A DNA stretch of 64,000 bases from assembly GCA_029891385.1 (NCBI GenBank), contig CM057227.1:58653567-58717566 (forward strand), in the 5' to 3' direction. This DNA comes from Erythroxylum novogranatense. Its lineage: Eukaryota > Streptophyta > Magnoliopsida > Malpighiales > Erythroxylaceae. A model generated the notes under the pieces. The model saw only the letters and a program-made list of their open reading frames with translations. It did no database searches and was not told the DNA's origin. A program made the translations under genes and the position numbers. Positions 36,501 through 47,589 of this stretch are shown in pieces; positions within the stretch are counted from its first letter, which is position 1; each line of letters begins with the position of its first letter.

Positions 36501-36684
36501 CTTTTAATTTTCCAGACTCTTCCAACGACACTCATCTGATTTATCAAGGTGCCAAATCATTAAAATGGGGCACAAATGACCAAGTTGCCCCTCACTTATT
36601 TGCCTATTTCCAAAATTGCCCCTGCAGGAACTTGAAAAACTGACTACTTGCGTCCTGTTTTAAAGCATATAAACGAAATAATTT

Positions 36685-38926
36685 TGTTGGACCCCGCTGC
36701 TGGAGCCCAACGTCTGAAATGAGAGCGTGGCGGGAAAACGTGAGATTCATACATTTAAAAGAAAAAGAAAAGCCCACGGAAGATTAATGGGCCTGCTGGA
36801 AAGTAAGCTTGAAACCCACTTTCATGCATAATTTAAACAATCACATCCAAACATGCAATTTAACGATTTAGAAAAGGAGACCATCGGAAGTTCAATGGAT
36901 CCATCGTGAAACTTTCATACTTTTAAACATATTCATAATTCATGCTCCAAAGAAGAGTTTCATAAAGCCTTACGAATTATCTCAAATCAAATTACAACTT
37001 TGAGTTCAAGAGTCAAAAGTATAAAACACTCTTGAACGAATGATACTTGAAATGAAACTAAAGTCTTGGAACATAATCAAACATATGAAATGAAAACGGG
37101 AGTGTCTGCGAAACTCGTGACTCACTCGATCTCCGGCTCACACTGTATGGGGAGATTGGAGGGGGTGAGCTATAAAGCTCGTAGGAACATATTTATAATA
37201 TCGTAATAAGCAAAAATATTCAAAACTATCTCATTGCCGTAATACTTGCTGAAATCATGATACTTGAGCATGTATGGGTCATTTCTTGAAAAATACTTGA
37301 TTCTTGAAATAATTCATGATGCATGTCACATAACAAAACATAGCATATAACATGATGGTTTGGGTGTCCCGGGTTCGTGACGTACTACACATGCCATCAA
37401 AATGTTGATGTGTAGACGTAGTTTCATGAGGGAATCCTTGTGGGATAACCCTGTGCCACAGTCGGGCAGGCGGGAGAAGCCTTTTCGTGAGTCAATGTGC
37501 ACTTGACTATCGTGAGGGACACCACAAACCCACATAAGTATGCATAATTCATATTCTTGTAAACTTGTTTGCTAAACTGGCACTTGCTTGTAATCTTGCT
37601 TGTAAACTTGCTGGTCATGTATTTCGTAATACTTGAATTTGTAAAAAGGAGAACACTCCTTTGTAAAAAATCTTGATAATAATCATGAATGCAAAACACA
37701 TAGCAGAAAATAATCATTCATGGTAGTATGCAATGCGATCGTGAATGATGTAATATAAATGCATGAGATCTTGCTTGATTTGAACTAAACAATGAGTACT
37801 TAGTTACTTTATTATAAACATGAACCCACCTGAATTCCTTGCTTGTATTGCCTAGGAATGAGTTTCCTCTTGAGCCTCTTGATCCTCTAGCCTCTCTTGA
37901 TCTCCTAAAATAAGAACCAAAAATCTTATTCAAAATCTCATGTTGAAACCATAATTCCATTCTTAACTTCCATCTAAAATTCCATAATCTTAGAAACCAA
38001 TTCATAATTTCATCACTTCATAAGACTTGTAGATCTATCTCTCTAGTTCACAACGCCTCTAAAATCACCCCAAAAGGACTTCTGTTGCAAAAGATATGAT
38101 CAAAACACTAAAATAAATCCATTCTGAAAAATTGGGCTCGCCGCGACGAGGCCCGCTCGTCGCGACGAGAGGCCTGGCTCGCCGCGGCGTGCTGCCTCAC
38201 ACGTCGCGACGTGCGGCCTTCATGCACGTCGCGGCGTGCGTGCGGCCTTGCGCACTTCGCGACTTGCGGTCGGGAGCTTCGTCTTCCCGAACCCAGAATC
38301 CACCATTTTTAACCTCAAAAACCTTCCATTCTCAACTACAACACATCTAAACCATAACCCAACTCATATACTCCCATTCTAAGCTCAAAAACATCAACAA
38401 AAACACAAACCCAAGCAAATCTAGAAATCTTCACCATAAACCCTAACTCCACGATTTCTCCTTCAATCCAGCAAAACAAAGGTTAGATTCAACCTAAACA
38501 AGAGTAGAAGAGTATAACTTACCTTAAGGATGCTTGAAATCTGTCGAAAATCCTCAAACCTAAGCTTTCTCTTTTTTCCTCTTCTTCCTCTCCTCTCACT
38601 GCCGACTCTTTGCTTCGTTTCTCTTCTTTCTATTTTTCCCTTTCTTCCTCTTTTCTATTTCTTTTCTTTTCTTTAATTTCTTAAACCTACAAGATAGGGA
38701 AAAGACTATAATGCCCCTCTATGCAAGCATAAAACTCTTACCCTTAAGTGTCTTGCCCATTTTTCCCTCAACATTTCTACTCTTTCATAAATATTACTCC
38801 ATACTAAACTCAATACTTCCAATTTTCCACTAATAATTTCATTAAAATCAAACTAAACCATAAATCATAAATCAAAATAAATCCATACTTAATAACTTCA
38901 AGAAAACAAAATTTTGGGGCCTAAAA
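36685..38926 (-). mobile_element. LTR-like element G nested in giant LTR copy ii
   Basis: A 2242 bp insertion beginning TGTTGGACCCCGCTG and ending GGGGCCTAAAA (a degraded version of the expected GGTCCAACA), with target duplication AATTT (36680-36684 and 38927-38931). Copy iii has the unbroken equivalent (GGAATTTGTCCAAACTTG near 54940). Its block GGGGGTGAGCT..AAGCTCGTAGGAACATATTTATA is shared with the giant LTR, so G is probably a solo LTR of a related, shorter family. No coding sequence is found. Confidence 0.75.
38131..38280. repeat. GC-rich palindrome island in element G (CGTCGCGACG type)
   Basis: Six or seven variants in 150 bases: CTCGCCGCGACGAG, CTCGTCGCGACGAG, CTCGCCGCGGCGTG, CACGTCGCGACGTG, CACGTCGCGGCGTG and CACTTCGCGACTTG, spaced about 22-30 bases. 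Each is a near-perfect palindrome centred on CGCG. Confidence 0.85.
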
Positions 38927-40277
38927 AATTTGGACAAACTTTCTTCTTGAAAATTTTTCCTCTAGATCATACGAATCCAACGCAACCGACCGCGCTCAAT
39001 TTGGATCAGAAACGAAGAAGTTATAGCCGAAATACTATCGGACCTTCACAAAAATCCGAGACTGAACATTAACATAACTTCAGTCCAAAAATAGACAATC
39101 TTAGGGATGAAATTAAATTTCGATCCCTTCACATGATTTGTAGCCCCATATCTTAATTTTATTTTCCCTCAAGAATCAACTCAATCGGAGTTGTACAGCT
39201 CCTGAAATTCGCAAAATACTGAACAATGTTTAGAAAATTATCCAACTTATAACCTATAACCAAATCTCTCACTTTGGTTCAATCAATCTCTTTCCATTTA
39301 ATCTCCTAAAAAATTATAATTCTTCAAGAAAATGAAATTAATCGTCTTAGGAGTTCAACGCTTCGAGAATCAAATCAATCGGATGTCGGACGAAGGAATT
39401 ATAAGCAAAAGATTACGAAAGGGATCGGATAAAAAAACAAAATAATGGAACTTCAAAACCGAACCTTTCCACAATCATATCTCTCGATCCCGAACTCGGA
39501 ATTTGACAAATTTGGTGTCAATAAAAAGATCAAAGGAAGCTCTACAACTTCCCTAAAGTATTAAAATCAAATTAGGTCTTGAAAGGGGTCAAAATCTCAA
39601 TCAAAGATTCTGTCCAAAACAGCTTTTCCTAAACGACTTCCAATTTTTAATCGCTCATAACTCCTAGCCCCGATATCGAAAAATTGCAAACTTTATATCA
39701 ATGAAAAGATAAAAGCATCATCTAAAACTTTCATGAAGACCACTTACTCTAATTCAAACTAAATCCATACAACGAGTGGCCTCGAAGCATAAAACACACA
39801 AATCTATACTTAATAGCATTTTCAAAACAAAACATATCTTCAAAAAATCATATCTCTCAATCCCGGCATCGAAAAATAGCAAACTTTATGTCCACAAAAA
39901 GCTCTCGATAGAGGCTACAATTTTCATGTTGATCATTTTCTCGAATTTTGCCTAAATCAAAAAGTCAACTTTTTTTTTTCAAAAAGTCAAACTTCAAGCG
40001 AACTTTGACTGATCATAACTCTAACTCCCGATATCGAAAAATATCAAACTTTATGGCTACAGAAAGCTCTTGACATAAACTACAAGTTTCCATAAGACAA
40101 TTTTCTCAAATTATGCCTAAATCAAAAGTCAACTATCAAAGGCCAAAAAGTCAAACTTTTTACAATTCTTCATATTTTCACACTTTCTCTCCTTATTTCT
40201 TGATTTTCAACTTAATTTCAATTAACTCATCCACTTTTGAATATTTCTTATTTTCACTCAAAAATCGGGGTTCAACA

Positions 40278-40640
40278 GCATCTGTAACTATGACCTTTAT
40301 ATGTTTCCAATACTTTTTGAAGAAAATTCTATTAAGGCCATCAAGTCCAAGTGCTTTGTTAGGTTTTAATCTAAACACTCTATTCTCAACATTTTCTAGG
40401 GTAAATGGAGCTTTAAAATAAACTACACATTCATTGGAGATCTTATAAAAAACAATTGAATTCAATAGTTATTTTGAGGAACTTATCTGATCAATAGTTC
40501 TATGAGCTATGGAGAAGTAATGGAAAGCAGTAACAAGTTGCTCTTCTTGTAATGATACCATTATCCCATCTTTTAGATTTTTTTTAGTAAATGGGGATAT
40601 GTGAAAATAAGAACCATTCTCATCTCCATGTTATAGTTAA
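40278..40640 (-). pseudogene. LINE upstream piece (start of the RT domain)
   Basis: Minus strand reads GSYFHISPFTKKNLKDGIM, then APFTLENVENRVFRLKPNKA, LGLDGLNRIFFKKYW and HIKVIVTDA, the opening of LINE RT (F-x-x-E-E-V...N-K-A-P-G-P-D-G block, here with A-L-G-L-D-G). It stops at the GCATC target site of copy ii. On the right the LINE match ends near 40640 where a SINE-like tail begins, so endonuclease and ORF1 are not visible. Confidence 0.82.
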
Positions 40641-40644
40641 TATA

Positions 40645-40790
40645 CTGTTGATCTTCATCATCACACCCAGTCCGAAGTCTCACAATGAAGCAGGGTCTGG
40701 GAAGGTCTGATAGTATGCAGCCTTACCCTTATATAGTAGAGAGGTTGTTTTCGGTAGACCCACATATAGATGTGACAAAAAATAGTAATG
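40645..40790 (-). mobile_element. SINE-like 3' tail
   Basis: The minus strand contains AAACAACCTCTCTACTATAT, GGGTAAGGCTGCATACTATC, CAGACCTTCCCAGACCC and GGACTGGGTGTGATGATGAA. This is the order seen at the 3' end of widespread plant SINEs, which finish with TTG-type repeats. No tRNA-like head is recognised and no target duplication was found. Confidence 0.5.
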
Positions 40791-40887
40791 TAGGTTAAAT
40801 AAGTAAATAAGTAAAAAATGGCACACAAAATATTTAAGTAAGGCACGCAAAATATTTAAGTAAATAAAATTACAATAAATACATAAG

Positions 40888-41050
40888 GATAATAATAATA
40901 ATAATACTAAAATAATAATAATAACAAAATAATAATAATAATAATGATAAAACTACTACTAATAATAAACTCAATAAAAGGATAATAATGATAATGATGA
41001 TGATGATGATGACGACGATGACGACAATAATAATAATAATAATAATAATA
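40888..41050. repeat. ATT/ATG microsatellite
   Basis: About 160 bases of (AAT)n with interruptions, a (GAT)n and (GAC) section near 40985-41025, then (AAT)n again. The long hydrophobic reading frame in it is a repeat artefact. Confidence 0.95.
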
Positions 41051-41973
41051 ACCATAATAGTAATGCCAACTGAAAGATGAGAGTGAGAGCGCTCAAAAAG
41101 AGGTAGAGCAACACATAGAAACTTACTTGTTTGTTAACTTGACAAGAGTTACCTTAAGAACCAACCCTTTTCGACGAGCAGAGTAAAACAAGCAAAAATC
41201 ACATTCGCAATAAGGGCTAGTAGAAGAGTGATCCTTAGAGTGGGGCCCCAGGTGAAAACCCAAACAAAGAAATGAACTAGAACACTTCATCCCTAAGATT
41301 CATTTAATATCAAAATCTAACAGAACTTTTATCAAACACTAAATCGGCAATACTTAAACACCTTTAAATTTGATTTAAGCTACAAACAACCATTCTAAAT
41401 GCCCTACCCATCTCACCATCTTCATTATTATGACAACAAACATTCAATTACGAAAACCACAACACACACAACTTACCATAAAACCTAGCATAAAACAAGA
41501 CCCAAATACAACATCACCATTAAAAGAGAAAGGAATACATACCTCAACCAACAACGACGATGAAAGCAGGCTATGGAAGAAAACGAAGACGATGGAGGAC
41601 ATAAGGAGAGAACACAAAATGCAAAATCCAGATCTAACGCCAAACATAGATAATGATGCAAGATCCAAATCTAATTTCAAATCCACATGATACAAAACCC
41701 AGATCTAGTACCAAATTCATTGATATAACTCAGAGAAACCCTAGATCTAGAGAATCTTATGGTAATTTTTAAAAAAAAGAAACTAATCCTTAGAACTTAA
41801 TTAAGGAAAGCTAGATCTTGTAAATAATGAGAGAATAGAATCTCAAGTACATAATAAAAAGATCCCTCGTTCTCCTGAAAAGATCCTTAATTGGCATTAC
41901 AAACTGAATACGAAAACTATAGAAATCTTGAGCCAGGCAAAACGCCTGCTTAATTTTATCAAATGGAGGTGCA
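41051..41973. other. Spacer without a supported gene
   Basis: Short ORFs on both strands between 41430 and 41695 show no recognisable domain and no family match that I know. The region ends at the target site TTCTC of copia B (41974-41978). Confidence 0.5.
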
Positions 41974-41978
41974 TTCTC

Positions 41979-43009
41979 TAAAATAAATCAGTTGTTAATA
42001 TAGAAATATGATATGATATGTAAATTACACAAGAAGGGGGTTGAATTATGTAATCTGCTCGAAAATATTAATCTTCTGGATTTTTTTTAATTTCTTTACA
42101 AAAATTCAAATGATTACTAAAATACTTTACTAAAGTTGATAAGCAATGCAATCGCACATAATATTATCTACTCGTCTAACAACAAGAAAATTAAAAGATA
42201 AAGGTTAGAGAATAGACACTGTGATTTTATACTGGTTCATCCCAAACCTTGGGCTACGTCAAATCCTCAGAGTTAGTTTGAGATTTCACTATACTTTTTC
42301 AACTATACAAGTATTCTTTCTACACTTGTAGAGCCTCTTCAGGTCTTTTTCACAAAGTATTCTTTATCAGCTGTATTAGCCTCTCCAGGCTCTAACCTTC
42401 CTTTCTCTCTCTAAGAAAAGTATTTTTGAGCTTTAGGTTACAGAGGTATTTGCTCACTATAGAATTTTTTCTAATGTATGTATATGTATCGTATATTAGT
42501 CTTTGACTAAAACTAGTATTTATAGCCTAAGTCTCCAACTGTCTTTTTGAAAACTACTTCTTGAATCTTCTAGAAATTGTTATTAGTTGAGTCCTGTAAC
42601 TAATTCCAACTAACTGTCTAATATTTTAAAATATCTTCCTTTTGTATCATCTGAAATAATGCTTCTTTTTTTTATTACATTTTGTTTGTTATTTTGCTTT
42701 GTTTGTTGTCGCGCTTTATCTGGTATTGTGCTTCGTCTAATGTCGCACTTCGTTTGATGTAGCACTTCGTCTTATGTAGTGATTCATCTTGTGTAGCACT
42801 TCATCTTATGTAGCGCTTTTTTTGATATAGCACTTCATCTGATATCACATTTCGTCTAGCGTTGACTACGCACCTTCTGAGTTGACTAAGTGTTACTTAC
42901 ATTTTTTTGCACACTTAACAAATTTATGAAAACAATTCATACATTTCTAAGATTATTATTATTTGATTGTCATCAAAATTAATAGAAGTGAAGTCTTCTT
43001 GACTTAAAA
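41979..43009 (-). mobile_element. 3' LTR of copia B
   Basis: 1031 bp, aligning with 56942-59052 once F is removed (about 1046 bp). Outer end TAAAATAAATC corresponds to TGAATTAAATC in the other LTR; the inner end GACTTAAAA corresponds to GACTTAACA. Contains GGGGGTTGAATTATG and the 17 bp repeat array. Confidence 0.88.
42700..42860. repeat. 17 bp tandem repeat array in copia B LTR
   Basis: About nine degenerate units of GTAGCACTTCGTCTTAT, with variants such as GTCGCACTTCGTTTGAT and ATAGCACTTCATCTGAT. The other LTR has the same array at 57669-57784 and 58850-58905, split by LTR F. Confidence 0.88.
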
Positions 43010-43023
43010 ATCTCCCCCTTTTT
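43010..43023 (-). promoter_or_regulatory. Polypurine tract of copia B
   Basis: The minus strand reads AAAAAGGGGGAGA directly before the 3' LTR start. This is the usual second-strand primer of plant copia elements. Confidence 0.82.
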
Positions 43024-43249
43024 GATGATAACAAATAATCATAATTTTAGAAGATAAAATGATATTTATAGACGAATAGATGAAAAGTATTCCGATGAAT
43101 AATAAAGCAAAAAAAACATAAGAAAAGAATTGCATACTAGATATATACAATGTTTTCTTTCTACTGTCTATCTTCTCTTCTCATTCTCCTCTTTATCTCC
43201 TTCTCCACGTATTTGTTATTAATAAAAAAGTTTGTTCATCGTAGAAGCT

Positions 43250-45394
43250 TCAAAACTTCAAAAAACACACATTGCATGTCAATGCGAATCGTCTTAAGGT
43301 CATGTTCAACAGTAACCCGTAGTAGTATTACTTCCTCATAAAGATCACCCATTGAGTTAGCTAGTTCATCAACCTTAGTATGAACTTCCTCAATTGCTTT
43401 TGCTAATGCTACTTAAACTTCCTTCTTTCTGTGATTTGCTTCTGTCCAATTTATGAAATGCTTCAAGAATTGTGGATTATTAGTAGGATCTTGTTGTATT
43501 TCACTAAGGGGATGAAGGTTTTCCACAATAGATGGTTCTAAAGGTAAAACGTCTAACTCTATAATTTTGATAAAGGGTAGACTGAAGGTTTGTTTTCTTT
43601 ATGAGAGATCAAGATCATCAGGTCTAGGTATTTTTAGAATTGACTAACCAAGAAGGTGTAATACATCTTTGACTGAAGGTATGAAACCTAAAGGTTTGAA
43701 ATGCATGACCAAATGCACAAAGGTTTCTAAGTTAAAACTAATACCTTCAATGCATGACCAAATGCACAAAGGTTTCTAAGTTAAAACTAATACCTTCAAC
43801 CATGATACTTCTATATTGTCCTTCTTTCACTTTGCTAACTACCTTGAAGTTTTCATCAGTGTTTAAAACTCCAAATTTACTTTCTGATGCTTTTGGAATG
43901 TTGTGTGAAACATAGATACCTCCAAGTTAATCTACATTACATGCATCATCTATGTTCTTCACAGCTACTTGAATAAGCTCTTCTGTAAGATCATCTTTAT
44001 TTCCCTCAGGAAACATCTTCTTTTTTCCTTTTTCTTCATTTCTCACAAGCGTGAGCATCTTGGTTATATGTCTAGCACAATTTTTATTAATTTTTTGCTC
44101 ACAATTGGATAGATTGTATACCGATCCTTTGAAATCTTCAACGAATATGGTTTTACCTTCTCATCTCGCAGAATACCATATAATCGTCGTTCTTCATGAA
44201 TTAGAAGATGTATTTTCTGATCATTAATCGATATCGGTTCGACTAGTACCTTGACTAACTTTTTCGAAGGTTATTTGATAATAATTAAGCTTCTGCTTCA
44301 AATAGGTACTGATTCTTCTACAATCTTTATTCTTAAGTCCTTTTTGTTGATTCGTTGAGAAGAATTGTAAGGTTCCAATTGGTGTTCAACTGTTTTTGCC
44401 TTCTGTTGAACATTAAATAAAGAAACCTTCTTCTGACTGTGCCTCACCTTCTTTTGTTCTTCTTTCGGTTTAGAAAAAAAGTTGCTATTGAGGCTTCTTC
44501 CTCTCAATTTCTAACTTCCTTTTAATTTCTATCTCTCCAGATGATTTTGTTGATGGGCTTTGCAAAATAGAGACAATTGATCTGGTAGGTTGCTGTCTTT
44601 TCTCTTCCTTTTCAGAATCTCTATCAAGAATCAAAAGTTTCCTCTTCTTCTGTTCTTGTTGTTGTAAGGTCAATAGTCTTGGTGACCTTCTTGACCGTTT
44701 GGATTTGTTTGATTGAAGTGTCTCCACCTTTCTCTTCAATGACACTTGTTGCGATGATTGTTGAACTCGACTTTCCCTTTTCGATAGAATCGTCTTAGGT
44801 TTTATTGGTGCATCAGATGATTTCTCAGTCTTTTCTTCTTCAGATGATTTTTCTGTTGATCGAGGTTTTGTTTTTCTTGCAAACGTACCACGTTCACTTC
44901 TACCTCGTCTTACTATAAGCTCCCCCTCAAACCTTGCTTCGGGTGTAGAACCTATACCCGCCTTTTCATCAAACTTTATCCCCATTATATGAATAATTGT
45001 GGCATTAATAATACTCTTCACATCCATCTTTACCCTGTTACCTCTATCAAGAAGGATTCTAGATTCTCTAAAAATCCTTGTCAACAACATTCCATATGGT
45101 AAAGAGCTAGAATCCCCCTTTGACTTCATCATGTACTTCAGAATCAAGTACGGAAGATTAATGGGTTGATGATTCAGTAGGTGATACAAAAAATGTTCAT
45201 CATTCATTGTCACAAGATCCTTTGAGCCTAATCTTGGTAGAACACAAATGAAGAAGTAATGAATGTAGAACCCTAGTGATCGTGGCTTTGTCGATTCGAC
45301 CTTAAGATCGATCCTTGGAAACCGGTCAAAAATAATAATAATTCCAAGGATTTTAATACAGGATGCAACCTCGGGTCGTCTCACTTAATTGGAA
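43250..45394 (-). pseudogene. Extra ORF of copia B, downstream part
   Basis: Continuation of a long ORF between pol and the 3' LTR. The clearest stretch is 44485-45384, with ILGIIIIFDRFPRIDLK, HFLYHLLNHQPINLPYLILK and LPYGMLLTRIF. This resembles the domain annotated in plants as a putative plant transposon protein. A Lys/Arg/Ser-rich low-complexity tail follows. Coding-like sequence continues downstream in shifted frames (VSHNIPKASESKFGVLNTDE near 43900, EGISFNLETFVHLVMHFKPL near 43800, YEEVILLRVTVEHDLKTIRI near 43320). A 49 bp tandem duplication and other indels break the frame. The function is unknown; its position corresponds to the env-like ORF of Sireviruses, but no signal peptide or membrane segment is seen. 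Confidence 0.65.
43700..43797. repeat. 49 bp perfect tandem duplication inside the extra ORF
   Basis: Copies 43700-43748 and 43749-43797 are identical. As 49 is not a multiple of three, it shifts the minus-strand ORF. Perfect identity implies a recent event. Confidence 0.95.
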
Positions 45395-45399
45395 CCAAG

Positions 45400-46875
45400 T
45401 GAAAAAGGTCTAAGCTAGCCTAATTGTCAAAAATTGCAATCAAAGTTGATAAAATGAGGTTTTGGTCATTGAAAGAACTAAGGAAATTTAACTAAATTGA
45501 AGGTAAAAGTGGAAAAAGTATATTTTCAGATTTTATGGAATTAAATGAAATTAAAAATTTGAGTAACAAGCAAATGATAATAAATCCTCTTGAAAATGAG
45601 CTTAGGCTATCATGGTTAAAAATAATTTTCGGGAGGTGAAATTCACTAAGTTTTCAAATATCAACCTTAAAGACTTCTCCTCAAGTCCAGGATCTTGATC
45701 AATGAACTCCATTTCTCAAGACCCCATTAAGTGCTCTTAAGTCTTAGAACCTTAAGGGATTCTTTAAGTCCAAGGTTTTAATCAACGAACTCTGTTAACT
45801 AAAATCTTGTTAAATGCATCTTAGTGTGTGAAGTGGACAAGCTCATGCAATTGGTCAATTGGTTCAAGCATAATCTCATTATCAAACACAACTAGGCAGA
45901 TAAAGAGGGTTAACACAATCACCAAAAGACATATATGAAACTTCATATATTGAGGCATCGAAGTTCTACATTAAGCAATCCACAACACAATACATCGTTC
46001 AACACTTGATTAAATTATAACTAAGCTAATCTAACTACAAGAAGTAAACCCTAACTTAGGAATTTACAATAATGTAATTAAACTTGACGATGTAAGATTA
46101 ACTCCCTTTTTAGAATCGATGAACTCAAGCTGATGCTACATCTTCAAGAGGAAATGTGGTTTGGCTACGTATGTCTCCGGACTCTCTCACGACTTGTGAA
46201 GATTGGACATCTCCCATGGTAGCAGAAGATGCTGACGGTGGAATGATGGAGATGATCATAGATGATAAAAAATGGGAAATGATGGTGGAAGGGATAGTCA
46301 TCTCTGCTGCCTCCAAAAGCGTCTCTCGAAGATATTCGTTCCTTTGACCTAAAAATAGCAAAGTTTTTAAATGATGGATGTGGGTCGGGTCGGAAGTGAG
46401 AGAACTTTCCAAATGAAGTCCGGGTATTAGTCTGTTCGCCGTGACGAGATGTTTTGTAGGCGCCGCGGCGTGCTCTTTCTGGATCGCTCACCGCGGCGAC
46501 GAGTGGAAGTTTCTTCACGACGTGCTCCTCTTGATCCTCGCCGCGGCAAGATGCTTTGTAGGCACCGCGGCGTGTGCTTCTTGGTTCCTCGCCGCGACGT
46601 GCAACATATATTATGTCACGGCGTACAGACTTCTTCAGATGCTTTTGACTCTTCTTTTCCCTACAAATCAAACAGAAATTGGGCAGTATCAATTATCCTT
46701 AGAAAAATTATGATGGAATTAATGTTAATTTGTGACAATTTTACTATCGAATTGCATAATTGAAAGCTCACTGTAAAGGACAAATTAAAACACAAAGTCA
46801 CAAATTAAGAGTCAAAAAGTACATTAAAAATAGTAAAAGTGTAGCCAATTAATAGGATAAACTTGGGCTCAATCA
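45400..46875 (-). mobile_element. Solo LTR D1 nested in the extra ORF of copia B
   Basis: 1476 bp, read on the minus strand from TGATTGAGCCCAAGTTT (46875) to a CA end at 45400. Flanks CCAAG (45395-45399) and CCTAG (46876-46880) form a target duplication with one change. It is homologous, in opposite orientation, to the LTR at 63361-64000. It splits the extra ORF between 46974-47294 and 45384. Family: LTR retroelement, lineage unknown. Short ORFs within it are not supported. Confidence 0.8.
46436..46622. repeat. GC-rich palindrome island in LTR D1
   Basis: Repeated CGCCGCGGCGTG-type motifs: GTTCGCCGTGACGAG, GCGCCGCGGCGTGC, TCACCGCGGCGACGAG, CTCGCCGCGGCAAG, GCACCGCGGCGTG, CTCGCCGCGACGTGC and GTCACGGCGTAC, spaced about 20-30 bases. 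The homologous island in D2 (63606-63830) differs in motif copies and spacing. Confidence 0.85.
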
Positions 46876-46880
46876 CCTAG

Positions 46881-47294
46881 CCTTCGGAACAGAGGTTACT
46901 GCCTTAACTTCAGGATCACTACATCTATAGAGTTGTCGATTAATGTGCATTCTATCTACACGACCTTGAGTAATTAATCTTGTATTGTTAGTAGCTTTAT
47001 TCCAATACTAAGACACCCACTGACCCTCTCGATATTATCTTGTGTCACGATAATCGATAAACCATCTACCATTGATACTAAGGTATCATCTACCAACTTG
47101 GCATTCTTCCAAAACTCATATATCTCATTCAAATAGACTTTTTCACAAACCTTGAAAAAGTTCTTCCAGCCAACTGCTTCAATCACTGGTTCAATGTCCA
47201 TATAATTTTCCTTCAATGATTTGAAGTCAACGTGTCTCCCATAGATAAGTGATTCCTCCATTTGTAATCTGTAACAAATAAAAACTAAACACAC
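46881..47294 (-). pseudogene. Extra ORF of copia B, N-terminal part
   Basis: Contains RHVDFKSLKENYMDIEPVI, AVGWKNFFKVCEKVYLNEIY, EFWKNAKL and QDNIERVSGCLSIG, the start of the same putative plant transposon protein-type product as 43250-45394. After 46974 the frame shifts, but coding-like sequence (GRVDRMHINRQLYRCSDPEV, then SVPKAR) continues up to the insertion point of D1. It starts a few hundred bases downstream of the pol end. Confidence 0.68.
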
Positions 47295-47589
47295 AAAAAT
47301 ATTTTGCTCAAAGTAGCGATGTTAGTCTTTAAAAGTAAGAATATGAGATGAAATAAACTTGAAACTTATAACAGAGTATTGAATCGTCTTGGTTGAGAGC
47401 ACTAAGCAAGTCGGTTTCAAAGTATTTCAAGAAAATTTTGGAGTAGAAAGTATTTTAAAATCTTGAGAAGATTTCCTTCTTATACCTACTCTTGAAAAGT
47501 TACCGTTCATAACTTACCGTTACTATTTACTTCAAAACTAACGACTTTTAATCTTCTTCTTGTATGAATCGTCTAGGTCATGTCGTATC

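Larger units (their letters stand above)
33578..40277 (-). mobile_element. Giant non-coding LTR-like element, copy ii (with nested G)
   Basis: Flanked by a perfect target duplication GCATC (33573-33577 and 40278-40282). The plus strand starts TATTGGGACCCGATC (TG mutated to TA) and ends CGGGGTTCAACA, the same inverted-repeat ends as copies i and iii. Removing G and its duplication leaves about 4.45 kb. No retroelement coding sequence is found. It interrupts a LINE ORF, whose frame resumes exactly across the empty site. The GC-rich palindrome island of the other copies is absent here. Confidence 0.87.

Noticed and set aside
38132..38350. 72-residue Arg/Ala-rich ORF
   Set aside because: It translates the CGTCGCGACG palindrome island of element G.
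40870..41055. 61-residue hydrophobic ORF rich in Ile/Val/Leu
   Set aside because: It is the translation of an ATT/ATG microsatellite, with no gene-like composition.
41430..41695. Overlapping 83-86 residue ORFs as a small host gene
   Set aside because: No domain, no splice context and no recognisable homologue; composition is like the surrounding spacer.
44298..44507. Separate 69-residue reverse ORF as a gene
   Set aside because: It is a frame-shifted piece of the extra ORF of copia B, not an independent gene.
46125..46763. Overlapping 90-175 residue ORFs on both strands
   Set aside because: They lie inside solo LTR D1 and its GC-rich island, where stop codons are rare by composition; no domain is visible and the homologous D2 does not preserve them.
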